Assembly: GCA_030681795.1 (NCBI GenBank)
Contig: JAUXRG010000107.1
Location: forward strand, 1-49,268
Source of the DNA: Rubrivivax sp.
GTDB taxonomy: Bacteria > Pseudomonadota > Gammaproteobacteria > Burkholderiales > Burkholderiaceae_C
Direction: 5' to 3'
Length of the DNA stretch: 49,268 nt
This document shows, in pieces, positions 1 through 8,685 of this stretch. The translations under genes were made by a program, and so were the position numbers. The notes beneath the pieces are model-generated. The model was not told the DNA's origin and searched no databases. It was given only the letters and a program-made list of their open reading frames with translations. Numbering within the stretch: the stretch's first letter is position 1; each line of letters begins with the position of its first letter.

Positions 1-192
1 TAGCCGAGTAGCTAAGTGCGGAAGAGATAACCGCTGAAAGCATCTAAGCGGGAAACTCGTCTCAAGATGAGTCTTGCCGGGGCCTTGAGCCCCCTGAAGA
101 GTCGTTCGAGACCAGGACGTTGATAGGCCGGGTGTGGAAGCGCAGTAATGCGTTGAGCTGACCGGTACTAATTGCTCGTGAGGCTTGACCCT
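1..192 (+). rRNA. 23S ribosomal RNA, 3' end (partial)
   Basis: This is the 3'-terminal part of a large-subunit rRNA; the gene enters from outside the window. The stretch reads through the conserved domain VI features ending in ACCGGTACTAATTGCTCGTG and GAGGCTTGACCCT, which is the usual bacterial 23S terminus. The 3' end is placed by comparison with the family, give or take a few bases. A 5S gene follows about 125 bp downstream, the standard order of a bacterial rrn operon. No tRNA is seen between the two. Confidence 0.93.
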
Positions 193-318
193 ATAACTTT
201 GACGATCGCCATACTGGCGAACGATTTGAGTGAAGGCGTTATGCCAAGTTAACGCAATCTGCTGATAAGACTCTGTGAATTGGCTGCGGCGTCGAACGAC
301 GACGCGGCAAAAAGTCAA

Positions 319-432
319 GCCTGATGACCATAGCGAGGTGGTACCACTCCTTCCCATCCCGAACAGGACAGTGAAACGCCTTTGCGCCGATGATAGTGCG
401 GATTCCCGTGTGAAAGTAGGACATTGTCAGGC
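319..432 (+). rRNA. rrf: 5S ribosomal RNA
   Basis: This is a 5S rRNA of about 114 nt. The 5' end GCCTGATGA pairs with the 3' end TTGTCAGGC to form helix I. The conserved core CCATCCCGAACAGGACAGTG and the GTGTGAAAGTAGG segment are present. It is the last gene of the rrn operon and is followed directly by a factor-independent terminator. Confidence 0.93.
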
Positions 433-443
433 TAATTACGAGG

Positions 444-483
444 CAAACGGCCCGGTCGAATAGATCGGGCCGTTTTGCTTTTT
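444..483 (+). terminator. Rho-independent terminator of the rrn operon
   Basis: An AAACGGCCCG arm pairs with CGGGCCGTTT around a short AT-containing loop, followed by TTTGCTTTTT. It lies 11 bp after the 5S gene and ends the rRNA operon. The ISL3 element is inserted about 40 bp downstream of it, outside the rrn transcription unit. Confidence 0.85.
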
Positions 484-584
484 CAGTCACGCCAGCAATG
501 GAATTGCTGACGTCGATGAATTTCGCCTCTCTTGAATTCTGAGTGGGTACCCTACGCGCCGGGAGACTTCGCGCGGAGGGGTGA

Positions 585-1483
585 ATGAGCACGCAGTTGT
601 TCGAGGTGGCCCTTGGGATCAAGGCCCCGTGGTCGGTGAAATCTGTGGAGTTCGACGAGGCTGCGAAGCGGCTGACGGTGCTGATCGACTTCGAAGTCGG
701 TACCCGGTTCGCCGTCAACGGTCACCCTGGTGAGCACCCTGTGCACGACACAGTCACCAAGACCTACCGGCACCTGAACTTCTTCCAGCACGAATGCCAT
801 CTGCAGGTTCGCGTGCCGCGGGTACGCCTGCCTCACGGTGCCGTTCGGCAGATCGACCCGGACTTCGCCGGTCGACTCAACGGCTTCACGCTGCTGTTCG
901 AGGCGCTGATCCTCATGCTGGCCCAGCAGATGCCGTTTGCCGCCGTCGGGCGCATCGTGGGGGAGTCGGAGTACCGCGTTCTGGCGCTGTGTCGCCGCTA
1001 CGTGCACATCGCTGGTGGCCTGGCCGACTACAGCGCCGTTACCTCGCTGGCCATCGACGAGACCTCGCGGGCGCGCGGCCACCAGTACGTGACCATTGCA
1101 GCCGATGCCGAAGCTCGCCGCGTAGTCTTCGTCGGTGAGGGCCGAGGCGCCCAGGTCGTGGCTGAACTGGCAGAGCACATGGACTGGCACGGTTCCCCTC
1201 CCGTGCAGATCGACAGGGTCAGCATCGACATGTCGGCCGCCTACATCAAAGGCGTGACCGAGCACCTTCCCAACGCCCAGATCACCTTCGACAAATTCCA
1301 CGTCATCGCACACGCCAGCGCTGCCGTGGACAAGACCCGCAGGCTGGAGCAACGCATCGATCCAGAGCTTGGCGCGCAGCTCAAGGGCATGCGCTGGACG
1401 CTGCTGAAGGACGTTTTCAGTCTCAAGCCTGCAGCCGGCCAGGCGCTGCACGCGCTGCTCACCGCGCCCAGGCTCACGATGAC
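585..1483 (+). pseudogene. ISL3-family transposase, N-terminal part, truncated
   Basis: About 299 residues of an ISL3-type DDE transposase begin at ATG 585, just inside the left inverted repeat. The region includes the stretch with SLAIDETSRARGHQYVTI (first catalytic Asp) and the later VSIDMSAAYIKGV and ITFDKFHVI segments typical of the family. The reading frame runs on past 1483 only by chance, into IS66 DNA, and becomes nonsense there. The matching C-terminus lies about 2.2 kb downstream. Roughly 50 residues of a normal ISL3 transposase appear to be missing altogether, so simple excision of the inner elements would not restore the gene. Confidence 0.85.
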
Positions 1484-3144
1484 GTACGTGTTCACGGGGT
1501 GTGCGGCGGCGCAGTACCCATCAGCCAACGGATGTTGCGCATCACCTGAGCTTGCGCTTGTAAGTCACGGATTTGATTGCGATACTGCGCTCCGTGCAAT
1601 ACCTGCCCGGCAGTGCGAACCCCGGCGGCTCGACAGAGCAGGTCGGGCTGCCTGAATCGCTGCTTGAGTGCCACGCAGTCATCCAAACGCAGGCGCAATT
1701 GCTCAGCACTCAGGCTGTGCTGCTCAGCGAGTTGCAAGGGCAATTGGCGGCCTTGCAAGAGCGCGTCAACCTCAATTCGAACAACTCCTCCAAGCCGCCG
1801 TCATCCGACGGCCCTGGCCGTGGCAATCGGGCGCAACGCCGCGCCAGTGATCGCAAGCGCGGCGCGCAGCCCGGACACAAGGGCCACAGCCGGGCCATGC
1901 TCGACGAGAGCGAAGTTGATCGTCTGGTGGACTGCAAGCCCGAGGCGGTTTGTGATTGCGGCGGCCAGGTCGAATTGGCCGGCCAGCCGCAGCGCCACCA
2001 GGTCTTCGAGGTTCCGCCCATGCGCGCGCAGGTCGATGAGTACCGCCTCTACAGCGGCCGCTGCGCAGGCTGCGGCAAGCCCCATGCGGGCGTGCTGCCG
2101 GCCGGGGTGCCCAAGGGTCAACTGGGGCCGCGCGCGCTGTCCCTGGTGGGCGTGTTGGGCACGCGCTACCACCTCACGCAGCGCAAGATCCGCAACCTTC
2201 TCGATCAGTTGATGGGCTTGAGTTTCAGCGTCGGTGCCATCTCGCAGGCGCACGGCAAAGTCGCTCATGCGTTGAAGGCGCCGGTGGCCGAAGCGGCGGC
2301 TTCGCTGTGCCGCGCCGATGCGCTGTGGATGGACGAGACGCACTATCCGCGCGAGGGCATCAGCAACTGGGTGTGGGCGGCGGTGCAGCCGCTGCTGGCG
2401 GTGTTCGCCATCTACCCGTCGCGGGCGCGCTACGTGATCCTGGACTTCATCGGCGAGCACAGTGCACCGCAGTGGTCACCACGGACCGGTATGCCGGCTA
2501 TGCGTTCATCGACAACGAGCGGCGGCAAATCTGCTGGGCGCATTTGCTGCGCGACCTCAATCGGATCGGGCAGCGTCAAGGTCTGGCCGGGTGTATCGGG
2601 CGCAAGCTGCTCGGGCTGGGCCTGGTCATGTTCCGCCGGCGCGACAAGGGCCAGCTGAGCGGCCACAAGCTCGACGGGCTGAAACGGCGAATGCGAGCGG
2701 CGCTGGAGCGTGGCGCGCAGCAGCAGCAATGCAGCCGCACGGCCAACACCTGCGCCAACATCCTCAAGCTGTGGCCGGCGCTGTGGACGTTCACGACGAA
2801 TCCGCGTTTGGCGCCGACCAACAATGCCGCCGAACAGGCATTGCGCAGCATCGTGCTCAAGCGAAAAATCTCCGGGCCCACACGCTCGCTGCGCGGCGAC
2901 CAGTTCCTGTCGCGCGGCTTCAGCGTTCACGAGACCTGCCTGCGCCAGGGGCGTGACCTGTGGGACTTCATGCACAGCGCGGTTCACGCGTTCATCGCCA
3001 ACACGGCGCCGCCGAGCTTGATGCCTCGCGCCGGCCATGTGGCTGGCGTGCCGAGCGGCTGAAGGCCAGGCCAAACAAGCAACGGTGCAGGCGGCGCACG
3101 GTGTGCGCCACGGCCGTGGGCAGAACTACCCCGTGAACACATAC
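1484..3144 (+). mobile_element. IS66-family insertion sequence (tnpC only)
   Basis: A 1.66-kb element bounded by 16-bp terminal inverted repeats: GTACGTGTTCACGGGG at 1484-1499 and, reading inward from the right end at 3129-3144, GTATGTGTTCACGGGG (15 of 16 identical). It carries one gene, an IS66-type TnpC transposase, without the tnpA/tnpB accessory genes found in many IS66 elements. The flanking 8-mers (ACGATGAC on the left, CGCCGATG on the right) do not match. The left neighbour is ISL3 and the right neighbour is IS3, so the element has probably lost one original flank through an adjacent deletion or recombination. Confidence 0.82.
1594..3062 (+). pseudogene. tnpC: IS66-family transposase TnpC, frameshifted
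   Basis: The first frame encodes an N-terminal leucine-rich coil, the NLNSNNSSKPPSSDGP linker, a zinc-finger region with C-x-C and C-x2-C pairs, and the start of the DDE domain with DALWMDETHYP. At about 2465, in AGTGCACCGCAGTG, the frame is lost and the homology resumes one frame over (AVVTTDRYAGYAFIDNERRQ) to the stop at 3062. The second frame has ICWAHLLRDLNRI and the conserved LAPTNNAAEQALRSIVLKRK motif with the catalytic Glu. One missing base explains the break, so the protein would be interrupted in its catalytic domain. The start is uncertain: GTG 1594 was chosen, and TTG 1573 is also possible. Confidence 0.85.
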
Positions 3145-3190
3145 CGCCGATGTCTTGGGACAGGGATTGGCGATCCTCGAGGCCGGTCAT
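3145..3190 (-). pseudogene. IS3-family transposase OrfB, 5' fragment
   Basis: The frame starts at ATG 3190, overlapping the orfA stop as ATGA, and encodes MTGLEDRQSLSQDIG, which matches the usual opening of IS3 OrfB proteins of this subgroup. It is cut after 15 codons by the IS66 right terminal repeat. The catalytic DDE core is missing from the window. Confidence 0.65.
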
Positions 3191-3660
3191 TCGTCCTCTC
3201 CCTTGTTGAAGATCGCCTGCACTTTTTTTGACAGCACCAGCAGCGCCGCCGTCTCGGCCAGGGCGCGGTCCTTGCGCAGCAGTTCGCGCTCGAGTTCCTT
3301 GATGCGCTTGCGGTCCTGCCGCGTGGCCTGCGGGCTCGCTCGCATCTCCTCGGGCGCGGCCAGCGCGGTGGTGGCACTCGCACGCCACTTGGCCAGATCC
3401 TCGGGATAGACACCGTGCGTGCGACACCAGGCACTCTTGTCGGCCTCGTTCATCGCCGCCGTGGTCACTACGGCCTCAAGCCTGCCGGCCGCGGTCCAGG
3501 CCCGCCCTCGGGCGGGCCTGGACCGCGCATCCTCGCGCCAGCGCTCCAAGGTGTCTGTGCCGATCCCAACTTCCCGCGCAACCAAGTCGATTGCTGCGCT
3601 CTCCGGCGGCAGCAACCGCGCCACCGCTCTGTCTTTGAATGTCTGTCCGTATCGAGCCAA
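3187..3660 (-). CDS. IS3-family transposase OrfA
   Basis: A 157-residue OrfA-type protein. An N-terminal helix-turn-helix region contains VAREVGIGTDTLERWRED. A Lys/Arg/Glu-rich coiled segment (RKRIKELERELLRKDRAL) follows, then the ETAALLVLSKKVQAIF tail usual for this IS3 subgroup. OrfA binds the element ends and normally works with OrfB, the integrase. Its stop overlaps the start of the orfB remnant by ATGA. A perfect 36-bp palindrome (3491-3526) is contained in the coding sequence at about residues 45-56. Without OrfB the element cannot transpose on its own. Confidence 0.8.
   Translation of the reverse strand: MARYGQTFKDRAVARLLPPESAAIDLVAREVGIGTDTLERWREDARSRPARGRAWTAAGRLEAVVTTAAMNEADKSAWCRTHGVYPEDLAKWRASATTALAAPEEMRASPQATRQDRKRIKELERELLRKDRALAETAALLVLSKKVQAIFNKGEDE
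3491..3526. repeat. Perfect palindrome inside orfA
   Basis: The arms GCGGTCCAGGCCCGCCC and GGGCGGGCCTGGACCGC are 17 bp each and perfectly complementary around a 2-nt TC loop. The core GCCCGCC/GGCGGGC recurs in other palindromes of this window (10912, 30070, 43880). The palindrome stays in frame and adds no obvious residues compared with related OrfA proteins. Confidence 0.8.
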
Positions 3661-3734
3661 GTCCGTCCTTCATCGCCGCCCCCTGGGTTGATCTATGGAG
3701 ACGACAACAATTCTGACGCGGGGGGGACCCGACA

Positions 3735-3894
3735 GACCAACGGCTTCCTGGAAGCCATCAACGGCCTGTTCCAGGCCGCAAAGCGTCGCGCTCGCGGCTA
3801 CGGGCGCCTGGACACCATCAAGACCGTCATCTTCCTGATCGCCGGCAAACTCGACTTCAGGGCCATCAACCCTCACGCTGGGCAACCCACTTGA
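3735..3894 (+). pseudogene. ISL3-family transposase, C-terminal part
   Basis: About 52 codons of the ISL3 transposase C-terminus, containing TNGFLEAINGLFQAAKRRAR, which carries the third catalytic acidic residue (Glu), and then TVIFLIAGKLDFRAINPH. The stop at 3892-3894 lies inside the right inverted repeat of the ISL3 element. Together with 585-1483 it is the remains of one disrupted gene. Confidence 0.82.
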
Positions 3895-3927
3895 AATTCA
3901 GGAGAGCCTGAATTTCCTTGAGCCCGC

Positions 3928-5613
3928 TTAAGCCGTGGCTCTGAGTTCACGCCGGAGAATCTTGCCAACATTGCTCTTTGGCAGTTCGTCGCGAAACTCG
4001 ATGTATTTGGGACGCTTGTAGGCTGTGAAATTCTCTCGACAGTAGGTGGAAATATCCTCTTCTGACAAAGTTGGATCGCTTCTGACTACAAAGAGCTTCA
4101 CTGCCTCACCCGACCTGTCATCTGCGACACCAACGGCGGCGCATTCCAGGACCCCCGGAAGCAGGCTGACGACCTGTTCGACCTCGTTCGGATAGACGTT
4201 GAAGCCGGAGACGAGAATCATGTCTTTCTTGCGGTCGACGATGCGGACATAACCTCGTTCGTCCATCACGCCGACATCGCCTGACTTGAAATATCCGTCA
4301 GCGGTCGAGACCTTCGCGGTCTCGTCCGGCCGGTTCCAATAGCCGACCATCACCTGCGGGCCCCGGATGCAGATCTCCCCCGGTTGCCCGAGGGGGAGAT
4401 CGTTTCCCTCATCATCTCGTATGCAAATGTCGGTTGATGGCATAGGCAAGCCTATCGTGCCGCTGAACTCGCGCTGGTCCAGGCGATTGCTTGTCGCCAC
4501 TGGCGATGTTTCCGAGAGTCCGTAGCCTTCAACGATCGGGCAACCGGTGATCTTGAGCCATTTTTCGGCTGTCGAACGCTGGACCGCCATGCCTCCCCCG
4601 TTGGAGACGACCAGCCCGGAAAAATCCAAGCGGGCGAAGTCGGGTTCGTTGACCAGGGCATTGAATAGCGTATTGACAGCGGGGAACATGTTCACGCGGT
4701 GCCGCGACAAGGTGCGCACGAACCCTGAGAAATCCCGCGGGTTCGGTATCAGGAGGTTCATTGCTCCGAATTGGGCGCCCATCAGCGCGCAGATCGTCAA
4801 CGCGAAGATGTGATACAGGGGCAAGGCGCAGACAATCGTGAGCTGTCGGTCTCCCGCTTGGTCCAGCATGGGTTTGAACCAGGCCTCGCATTGCATGATG
4901 TTGGCGACAACATTTCGGTGAGACAAGGTCGCGCCCTTGGAGACGCCGGTAGTTCCTCCGGTGTATTGCAGGAAAGCGGCGTCGCCGGGTGAAATTGTTG
5001 CGCTGTTGAGGCGAGAGCGACGACCCATGGCCGTGGCGTCGTTGAATAGAGTGACGGTTCGCCCGCGATCCAGAGGCAGGCGGAACTCGGGCACCATCTT
5101 TTTGAGATGCCGCACCGCGAAGCTGATGAATCGGCCACGCCAGAACCCGAGTAAATCTCCCATCGAGGTCAGTAGCACATGCTCTACTGCCGTCTGCTCG
5201 ATGACTTCTTCGAGCGTCGCGCCGAAATTCTCCAGAATGATGATGACCTGGGCGCCTGAGTCCTTCAGTTGATGCTCGAGTTCGCGAGGCGTGTACAGGG
5301 GGTTGACGTTCACCACCACAAGCCCGGCTCGCAGGACGCCCGCAATCGCCACCAGGTACTGGGGCACGTTGGGCATCATGACCGCCACGCGTGAGCCCGC
5401 TCGTAGATTGAGCGACTGCAACCATGCGCCCAGGGCCTGCGAGAGTTCGTCCAGCTCCTGAAAGCTCATCCGCTGCTCCATGCAGCACAGGGCATCGCGC
5501 TGCGGGAAGCGCCTGAATGCCGCCTCCAGCAGGTCGGCCAGGTTGGCATAGGCGCCTACGTTTGCCTGAGCCGGTACGCCGGGAGGATATTGGTCGAGCC
5601 AGGGTCGCTGCAT
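3928..5613 (-). CDS. fadD: Long-chain fatty-acid--CoA ligase (FadD-like)
   Basis: A 561-residue ANL-superfamily acyl-CoA synthetase, which activates fatty acids to acyl-CoA through an acyl-AMP intermediate. The AMP-binding signature YTGGTTGVSKGATLSH is at about 217-232, the YGLSETSP motif is present, and DRKKDMILVSGFNVYPNEVE marks the hinge to the C-terminal domain. PKSNVGKILRREL near the end holds the catalytic lysine. The order of motifs and length match bacterial FadD. It is transcribed toward the rrn operon and ends 12 bp from the ISL3 target duplication, so it has escaped disruption. No strong ribosome binding site is seen before ATG 5613. The exact chain-length preference cannot be read from sequence. 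Confidence 0.88.
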   Translation of the reverse strand: MQRPWLDQYPPGVPAQANVGAYANLADLLEAAFRRFPQRDALCCMEQRMSFQELDELSQALGAWLQSLNLRAGSRVAVMMPNVPQYLVAIAGVLRAGLVVVNVNPLYTPRELEHQLKDSGAQVIIILENFGATLEEVIEQTAVEHVLLTSMGDLLGFWRGRFISFAVRHLKKMVPEFRLPLDRGRTVTLFNDATAMGRRSRLNSATISPGDAAFLQYTGGTTGVSKGATLSHRNVVANIMQCEAWFKPMLDQAGDRQLTIVCALPLYHIFALTICALMGAQFGAMNLLIPNPRDFSGFVRTLSRHRVNMFPAVNTLFNALVNEPDFARLDFSGLVVSNGGGMAVQRSTAEKWLKITGCPIVEGYGLSETSPVATSNRLDQREFSGTIGLPMPSTDICIRDDEGNDLPLGQPGEICIRGPQVMVGYWNRPDETAKVSTADGYFKSGDVGVMDERGYVRIVDRKKDMILVSGFNVYPNEVEQVVSLLPGVLECAAVGVADDRSGEAVKLFVVRSDPTLSEEDISTYCRENFTAYKRPKYIEFRDELPKSNVGKILRRELRATA

Positions 5614-5700
5614 GAAACCGTGCCGAACGTGACAAACCTGGATCCTCGCCGAGTTCGGCGCCCTTCTGTCAGGGGAGTTGCACTAGGCGGGAGGACCTTC

Positions 5701-6402
5701 TCAGGGCGTGGCTGCGGGCGTGTGCACCGCACCCCCAGCAAATAGCCTCGCTGCCAGGTCGCGTTCGCGCGTGGCCACGGTTTCCAGAAACTCCCGTGCA
5801 CCGCGCATCTCGCGGAAGGTATCGAAGCCATTCTCCAGAAAGGCCTGCAACACCCCCACGCCCGCGGCCCTGGCCGGGCCACGCATGATGCGCAGGCTGT
5901 GCCTGAGCAGCGGGTTGCGTGTATAGCGGTCGAGCGCACCACCCACAGCGAGCATCAACGCGATCTGGCGCTCGCGCTCCTCGGGCTGTGCGACCACGCG
6001 CCATGCATCGGCGTAGCTCTTGTCATCCACCCTTGACGAACCCAGGGCCCCGCTCATGGCCGTGTCAAGTCGCTCCGACAGCGCGTGCAGATCGCCCAGC
6101 GAGACCACGGTTTCGATGATCTCGTGAGGAAACAAGCGCACCAGGCCCGGAACGATGCGAGCAAACTGGGTGTCGCGCTGCGTGAAATCACCCGCGCCGT
6201 AGAGATCGTCGAGAAAGAACTGCGCGGCGCGCCCGTAGCGCGCACTGGATAGCATGTCCGCGTAGGTCTTCCGAAACCGGTCGTGTTGATAGCGCTTCAC
6301 CGCCAGGACACGCTCGGCCAGCTCGTGGTCGGCGGCGCGGCGAGCGCGCTCCGTGGCAACGTCTTGCAAGCGCTGCAGGATATGGTGGCCTTGCTCGTTC
6401 AT
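5701..6402 (-). CDS. Conserved hypothetical protein
   Basis: A 233-residue protein without signal peptide or membrane segments. It is largely helical and rich in Arg and Ala. The central stretch (TYADMLSSARYGRAAQFF followed by LDDLYGAGDF) resembles an uncharacterised family that I recall in Burkholderiales and other betaproteobacteria, but I cannot name a function. The C-terminal half contains MRGPARAAGVGVLQAFLENG and ends in a short Ala/Thr tail. It lies 87 bp upstream of fadD on the same strand, so the two could be cotranscribed, although no evidence links it to fatty-acid metabolism. Confidence 0.75.
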   Translation of the reverse strand: MNEQGHHILQRLQDVATERARRAADHELAERVLAVKRYQHDRFRKTYADMLSSARYGRAAQFFLDDLYGAGDFTQRDTQFARIVPGLVRLFPHEIIETVVSLGDLHALSERLDTAMSGALGSSRVDDKSYADAWRVVAQPEERERQIALMLAVGGALDRYTRNPLLRHSLRIMRGPARAAGVGVLQAFLENGFDTFREMRGAREFLETVATRERDLAARLFAGGAVHTPAATP

Positions 6403-6629
6403 GCCGTGTCGGATCGCTGAGGCTTGATTCTCGGTGCTGGGCGCACGTCGAGGGTTAGTCGGCCGCCTCTAAGGGATGGCTTCGCAATGGTGCAACACTG
6501 CCAGATATGCCAAACCGCAGACTTCGGGCTCTGGGTGCGGGCGGCAAGCCGCCGCGGGTGTTGACCAACGCTCAGCCGCCCCAGGCCTTGAGCCGCAAAG
6601 GTCGGACGGGCTGAGGCCTGCCTGTCGTC

Positions 6630-7538
6630 ATGCTCGCCCGGTTGCAAACATTCATCACCCTGGGCGGTCTGCTCCTGGCCGCGCTGTGGGCGCTGACCTG
6701 CTGGCGCATGGGCTGCCCGGCCTGGGGGTTGGGGGGCGCCGCCATCATCGTCGGCGGCTACGCGGCCGTGCTGGGGCTGGAGTTCACGCTGTTGCGCCTG
6801 GGTCATGGCGACGACCCCACGCCCAAGGCCAGCCCGGCGCAGCTGCTGCGCGCCTGGTGGGGCGAAGTGCGCGCTGCGCCGCGCGCGTTCTGCTGGCGCC
6901 AGCCCTTCATGAGCCACCGCTGGCCCGACCATCTCCCTGCAGGCGCGCAAGGCCGCCGCGGCCTGCTGCTGGTCCACGGGTTCGTCTGCAACCGTGGCTT
7001 GTGGAACCCGTGGTTGAGGCGCCTGACGGCGCAAGGCGTGCCGCTGGTGGCCGTCAATCTCGAGCCCGTGTTCGGCTCGATCGACGACTACATCTCCATC
7101 ATCGAGGAAGGCGTGCGAAAGCTCGAAGACAGCACGGGGGTGGCGCCGGTCGTCGTGTGCCACAGCATGGGTGGGCTGGCGCTGCGGCGCTGGTGGGTCG
7201 AACGCGGCGAAGATGCCCGCGTGCACCATGCCGTCACGCTGGGCACGCCGCACCACGGCACCTGGCTGGCGCGCTTTGCCCTGACCCGCAACGCGCAACA
7301 GATGCGGCGCGCCTCGCGCTGGCTGCTCGCTCTGGCGTCGACTGAACCCTCGGGCCGGGCGGCACGCTTCACGTGCTTCTACAGCCACTGCGACAACATC
7401 GTCTTCCCGCCGGCCACGGCCACCCTGGCCGGCGCCGACAACCGCCATTTGCCCGGCGTGGCGCATGTCCAGATGGTCGATTGCCCCGAGCCTTGGCAGA
7501 CCGTACAGCAACTGCTCCGGGTCCCGGCTGCAACCTGA
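6630..7538 (+). CDS. Membrane-anchored alpha/beta hydrolase (lipase-like)
   Basis: A 302-residue protein. Two hydrophobic segments at about 6-24 and 31-52 suggest an N-terminal membrane anchor. An alpha/beta-hydrolase fold follows: LLLVHGFVCNRGLW (oxyanion region, about 112-125), the nucleophile elbow CHSMGG with Ser about 179, the GTPHHGT motif often seen in lipases, an Asp candidate in YSHCDNIVFP (about 245) and a His in GVAHV (about 279). This arrangement fits a triacylglycerol lipase or esterase at the inner membrane. Substrate is unknown. It is convergent with hppD, with 61 bp between the stops. Confidence 0.78.
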   Translation: MLARLQTFITLGGLLLAALWALTCWRMGCPAWGLGGAAIIVGGYAAVLGLEFTLLRLGHGDDPTPKASPAQLLRAWWGEVRAAPRAFCWRQPFMSHRWPDHLPAGAQGRRGLLLVHGFVCNRGLWNPWLRRLTAQGVPLVAVNLEPVFGSIDDYISIIEEGVRKLEDSTGVAPVVVCHSMGGLALRRWWVERGEDARVHHAVTLGTPHHGTWLARFALTRNAQQMRRASRWLLALASTEPSGRAARFTCFYSHCDNIVFPPATATLAGADNRHLPGVAHVQMVDCPEPWQTVQQLLRVPAAT

Positions 7539-7599
7539 AGGTGGGTGGCGGAGTCGCCCCGCGGCCGACCCGCCTGCCGGTCATTGCGTTCGGCTCGCC

Positions 7600-8685
7600 T
7601 CAAAGCACGCCGCGGCGCATCTGGTCGAGTTCAAGGCTCTCGAACAGTGCCTTGAAATTGCCCTCGCCGAAACCCTGGTCGCCCTTGCGCTGGATGAACT
7701 CGAAGAAGATCGGCCCGAGCTGGTTCTCGCTGAAGATCTGCAGCAGCAGTTCACCCGCCTTGCCGTCGATCAGGATCTTGCGCTGCCTGAGTGCGGCCAG
7801 GTCTTCACCATGCCCGGGGATGCGCTTGTCCACCAGCTCGTAGTAGGTGTCCAGCGTGTCGAGCAGCTTCACGCCACTGCCGCGCAGCGCATCGACGGAC
7901 TTGATGATGTCGGCCGTGCCCAGTGCAATGTGCTGGATGCCTTCGCCGTGGTACCTGTCCAGATACTCCTGGATCTGCCCGGCCTTCTCGTTGCCCTCTT
8001 CGTTGATGGGGATGCGGATCTTGCCGCAGGGGCTGGTCATCGCCTTGCTCTTCACGCCGGTGACCTGGCCCTCGATGTCGAAGTAGCGCACCTCGCGAAA
8101 ATTGAACAACCGCTCGTAGAACTCGCTCCACTCACCCAGGCGGCCGCGGTGCACGTTGTGGGTGAGGTGGTCGATGTAGGTCAGGCCGTGGCCGGGGGGG
8201 TCGAGCGAAGCGCCGGGCAGGGGCTCGAAATCGACGTCGAAAAATCCGATATTGCCGATTTCGCCAGGCGCAGCGCCGCCCTTGCCACGCCAGCGGTCCA
8301 CGAGGTAGATCAGGCTGTCGCCGATGCCCTTGATGGCCGCGACGTTGAGCTCGCCGGGCCCCGCCGTGCCCGCGTAGCCCCAGGCGCCCAGCGACAGCGC
8401 CCGCTCGTAAGCGCTGCGCGCGTCCAGCACACGCAAGGCGATGGCGCAGATGCTCGGCCCGTGCAGCCGCGCAAAGCGCTGGGCGAACGAATCGGGTTCG
8501 GCGTTGACGATGAAATTGATCTCGCCCTGGCGGTACAGCAGCACGTTCTTGTGGCGGTGCCGGGCGATGGCGCGAAAACCCATCTGCTCGAACAGCTCGC
8601 CCATGGCGGCGGGGTCCGGTGCGGCGTATTCGATGAACTCGAAGCCGTCGGTGCCCATCGGGTTGTCCCAGGGGGTGAATTGCAT
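7600..8685 (-). CDS. hppD: 4-hydroxyphenylpyruvate dioxygenase
   Basis: Converts 4-hydroxyphenylpyruvate to homogentisate in tyrosine breakdown; a non-haem Fe(II) enzyme. With the start at ATG 8685 the protein has 361 residues. Iron ligands are likely His173 in YIDHLTHNVHRGR, His252 in GIQHIALGT and Glu329 in PIFFEFIQRKGD. The C-terminal block GFGEGNFKALFES is diagnostic for the family. An upstream in-frame start adding 12 residues exists, but ATG 8685 has GAGG about 6 bp before it and matches the family N-terminus (FTPWDNPMGTDGFEFIEY). No other tyrosine-pathway gene is adjacent. Confidence 0.93.
   Translation of the reverse strand: MQFTPWDNPMGTDGFEFIEYAAPDPAAMGELFEQMGFRAIARHRHKNVLLYRQGEINFIVNAEPDSFAQRFARLHGPSICAIALRVLDARSAYERALSLGAWGYAGTAGPGELNVAAIKGIGDSLIYLVDRWRGKGGAAPGEIGNIGFFDVDFEPLPGASLDPPGHGLTYIDHLTHNVHRGRLGEWSEFYERLFNFREVRYFDIEGQVTGVKSKAMTSPCGKIRIPINEEGNEKAGQIQEYLDRYHGEGIQHIALGTADIIKSVDALRGSGVKLLDTLDTYYELVDKRIPGHGEDLAALRQRKILIDGKAGELLLQIFSENQLGPIFFEFIQRKGDQGFGEGNFKALFESLELDQMRRGVL

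Larger units (their letters stand above)
3145..3734 (-). mobile_element. IS3-family element, truncated remnant
   Basis: On the minus strand this holds a complete orfA and the first 15 codons of orfB, after which the sequence is cut by the right end of IS66 at 3144. The upstream end of the element is probably near 3734, where the minus strand reads TGTCGGGTCCCCCC and the plus strand switches back to ISL3 coding sequence. That boundary is inferred from where ISL3 homology resumes and from the TG...CA rule for IS3 ends. The other end of the element and its target duplication are lost. Confidence 0.65.
517..3916. mobile_element. ISL3-family element (525-3908) with nested IS3 and IS66 insertions, flanked by 8-bp target duplications
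   Basis: Imperfect terminal inverted repeats lie at 525-552 and 3881-3908; 22 of 28 positions match, and the outer part reads like the GGCTCT ends typical of the ISL3 family. Immediately outside, the same 8 bp, TGAATTTC, occurs at 517-524 and 3909-3916. This is the 8-bp duplication expected for ISL3 transposition and shows that both outer ends belong to one insertion event. Between the ends are an ISL3 transposase N-terminus (585-1483), an IS66 element (1484-3144), an IS3 remnant (3145-about 3734) and the ISL3 transposase C-terminus (about 3735-3894). The element sits between the rrn terminator and the end of fadD and disrupts no host gene. Confidence 0.85.

Noticed and set aside
193..318. 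A tRNA gene between the 23S and 5S genes
   Set aside because: No cloverleaf or TTCGAATC-type arm with matching stems is seen.
1484..3144. IS66 insertion as a simple insertion in ISL3
   Set aside because: The right flank is IS3 orfB, not ISL3, and there is no 8-bp duplication; a second event must have removed one flank.
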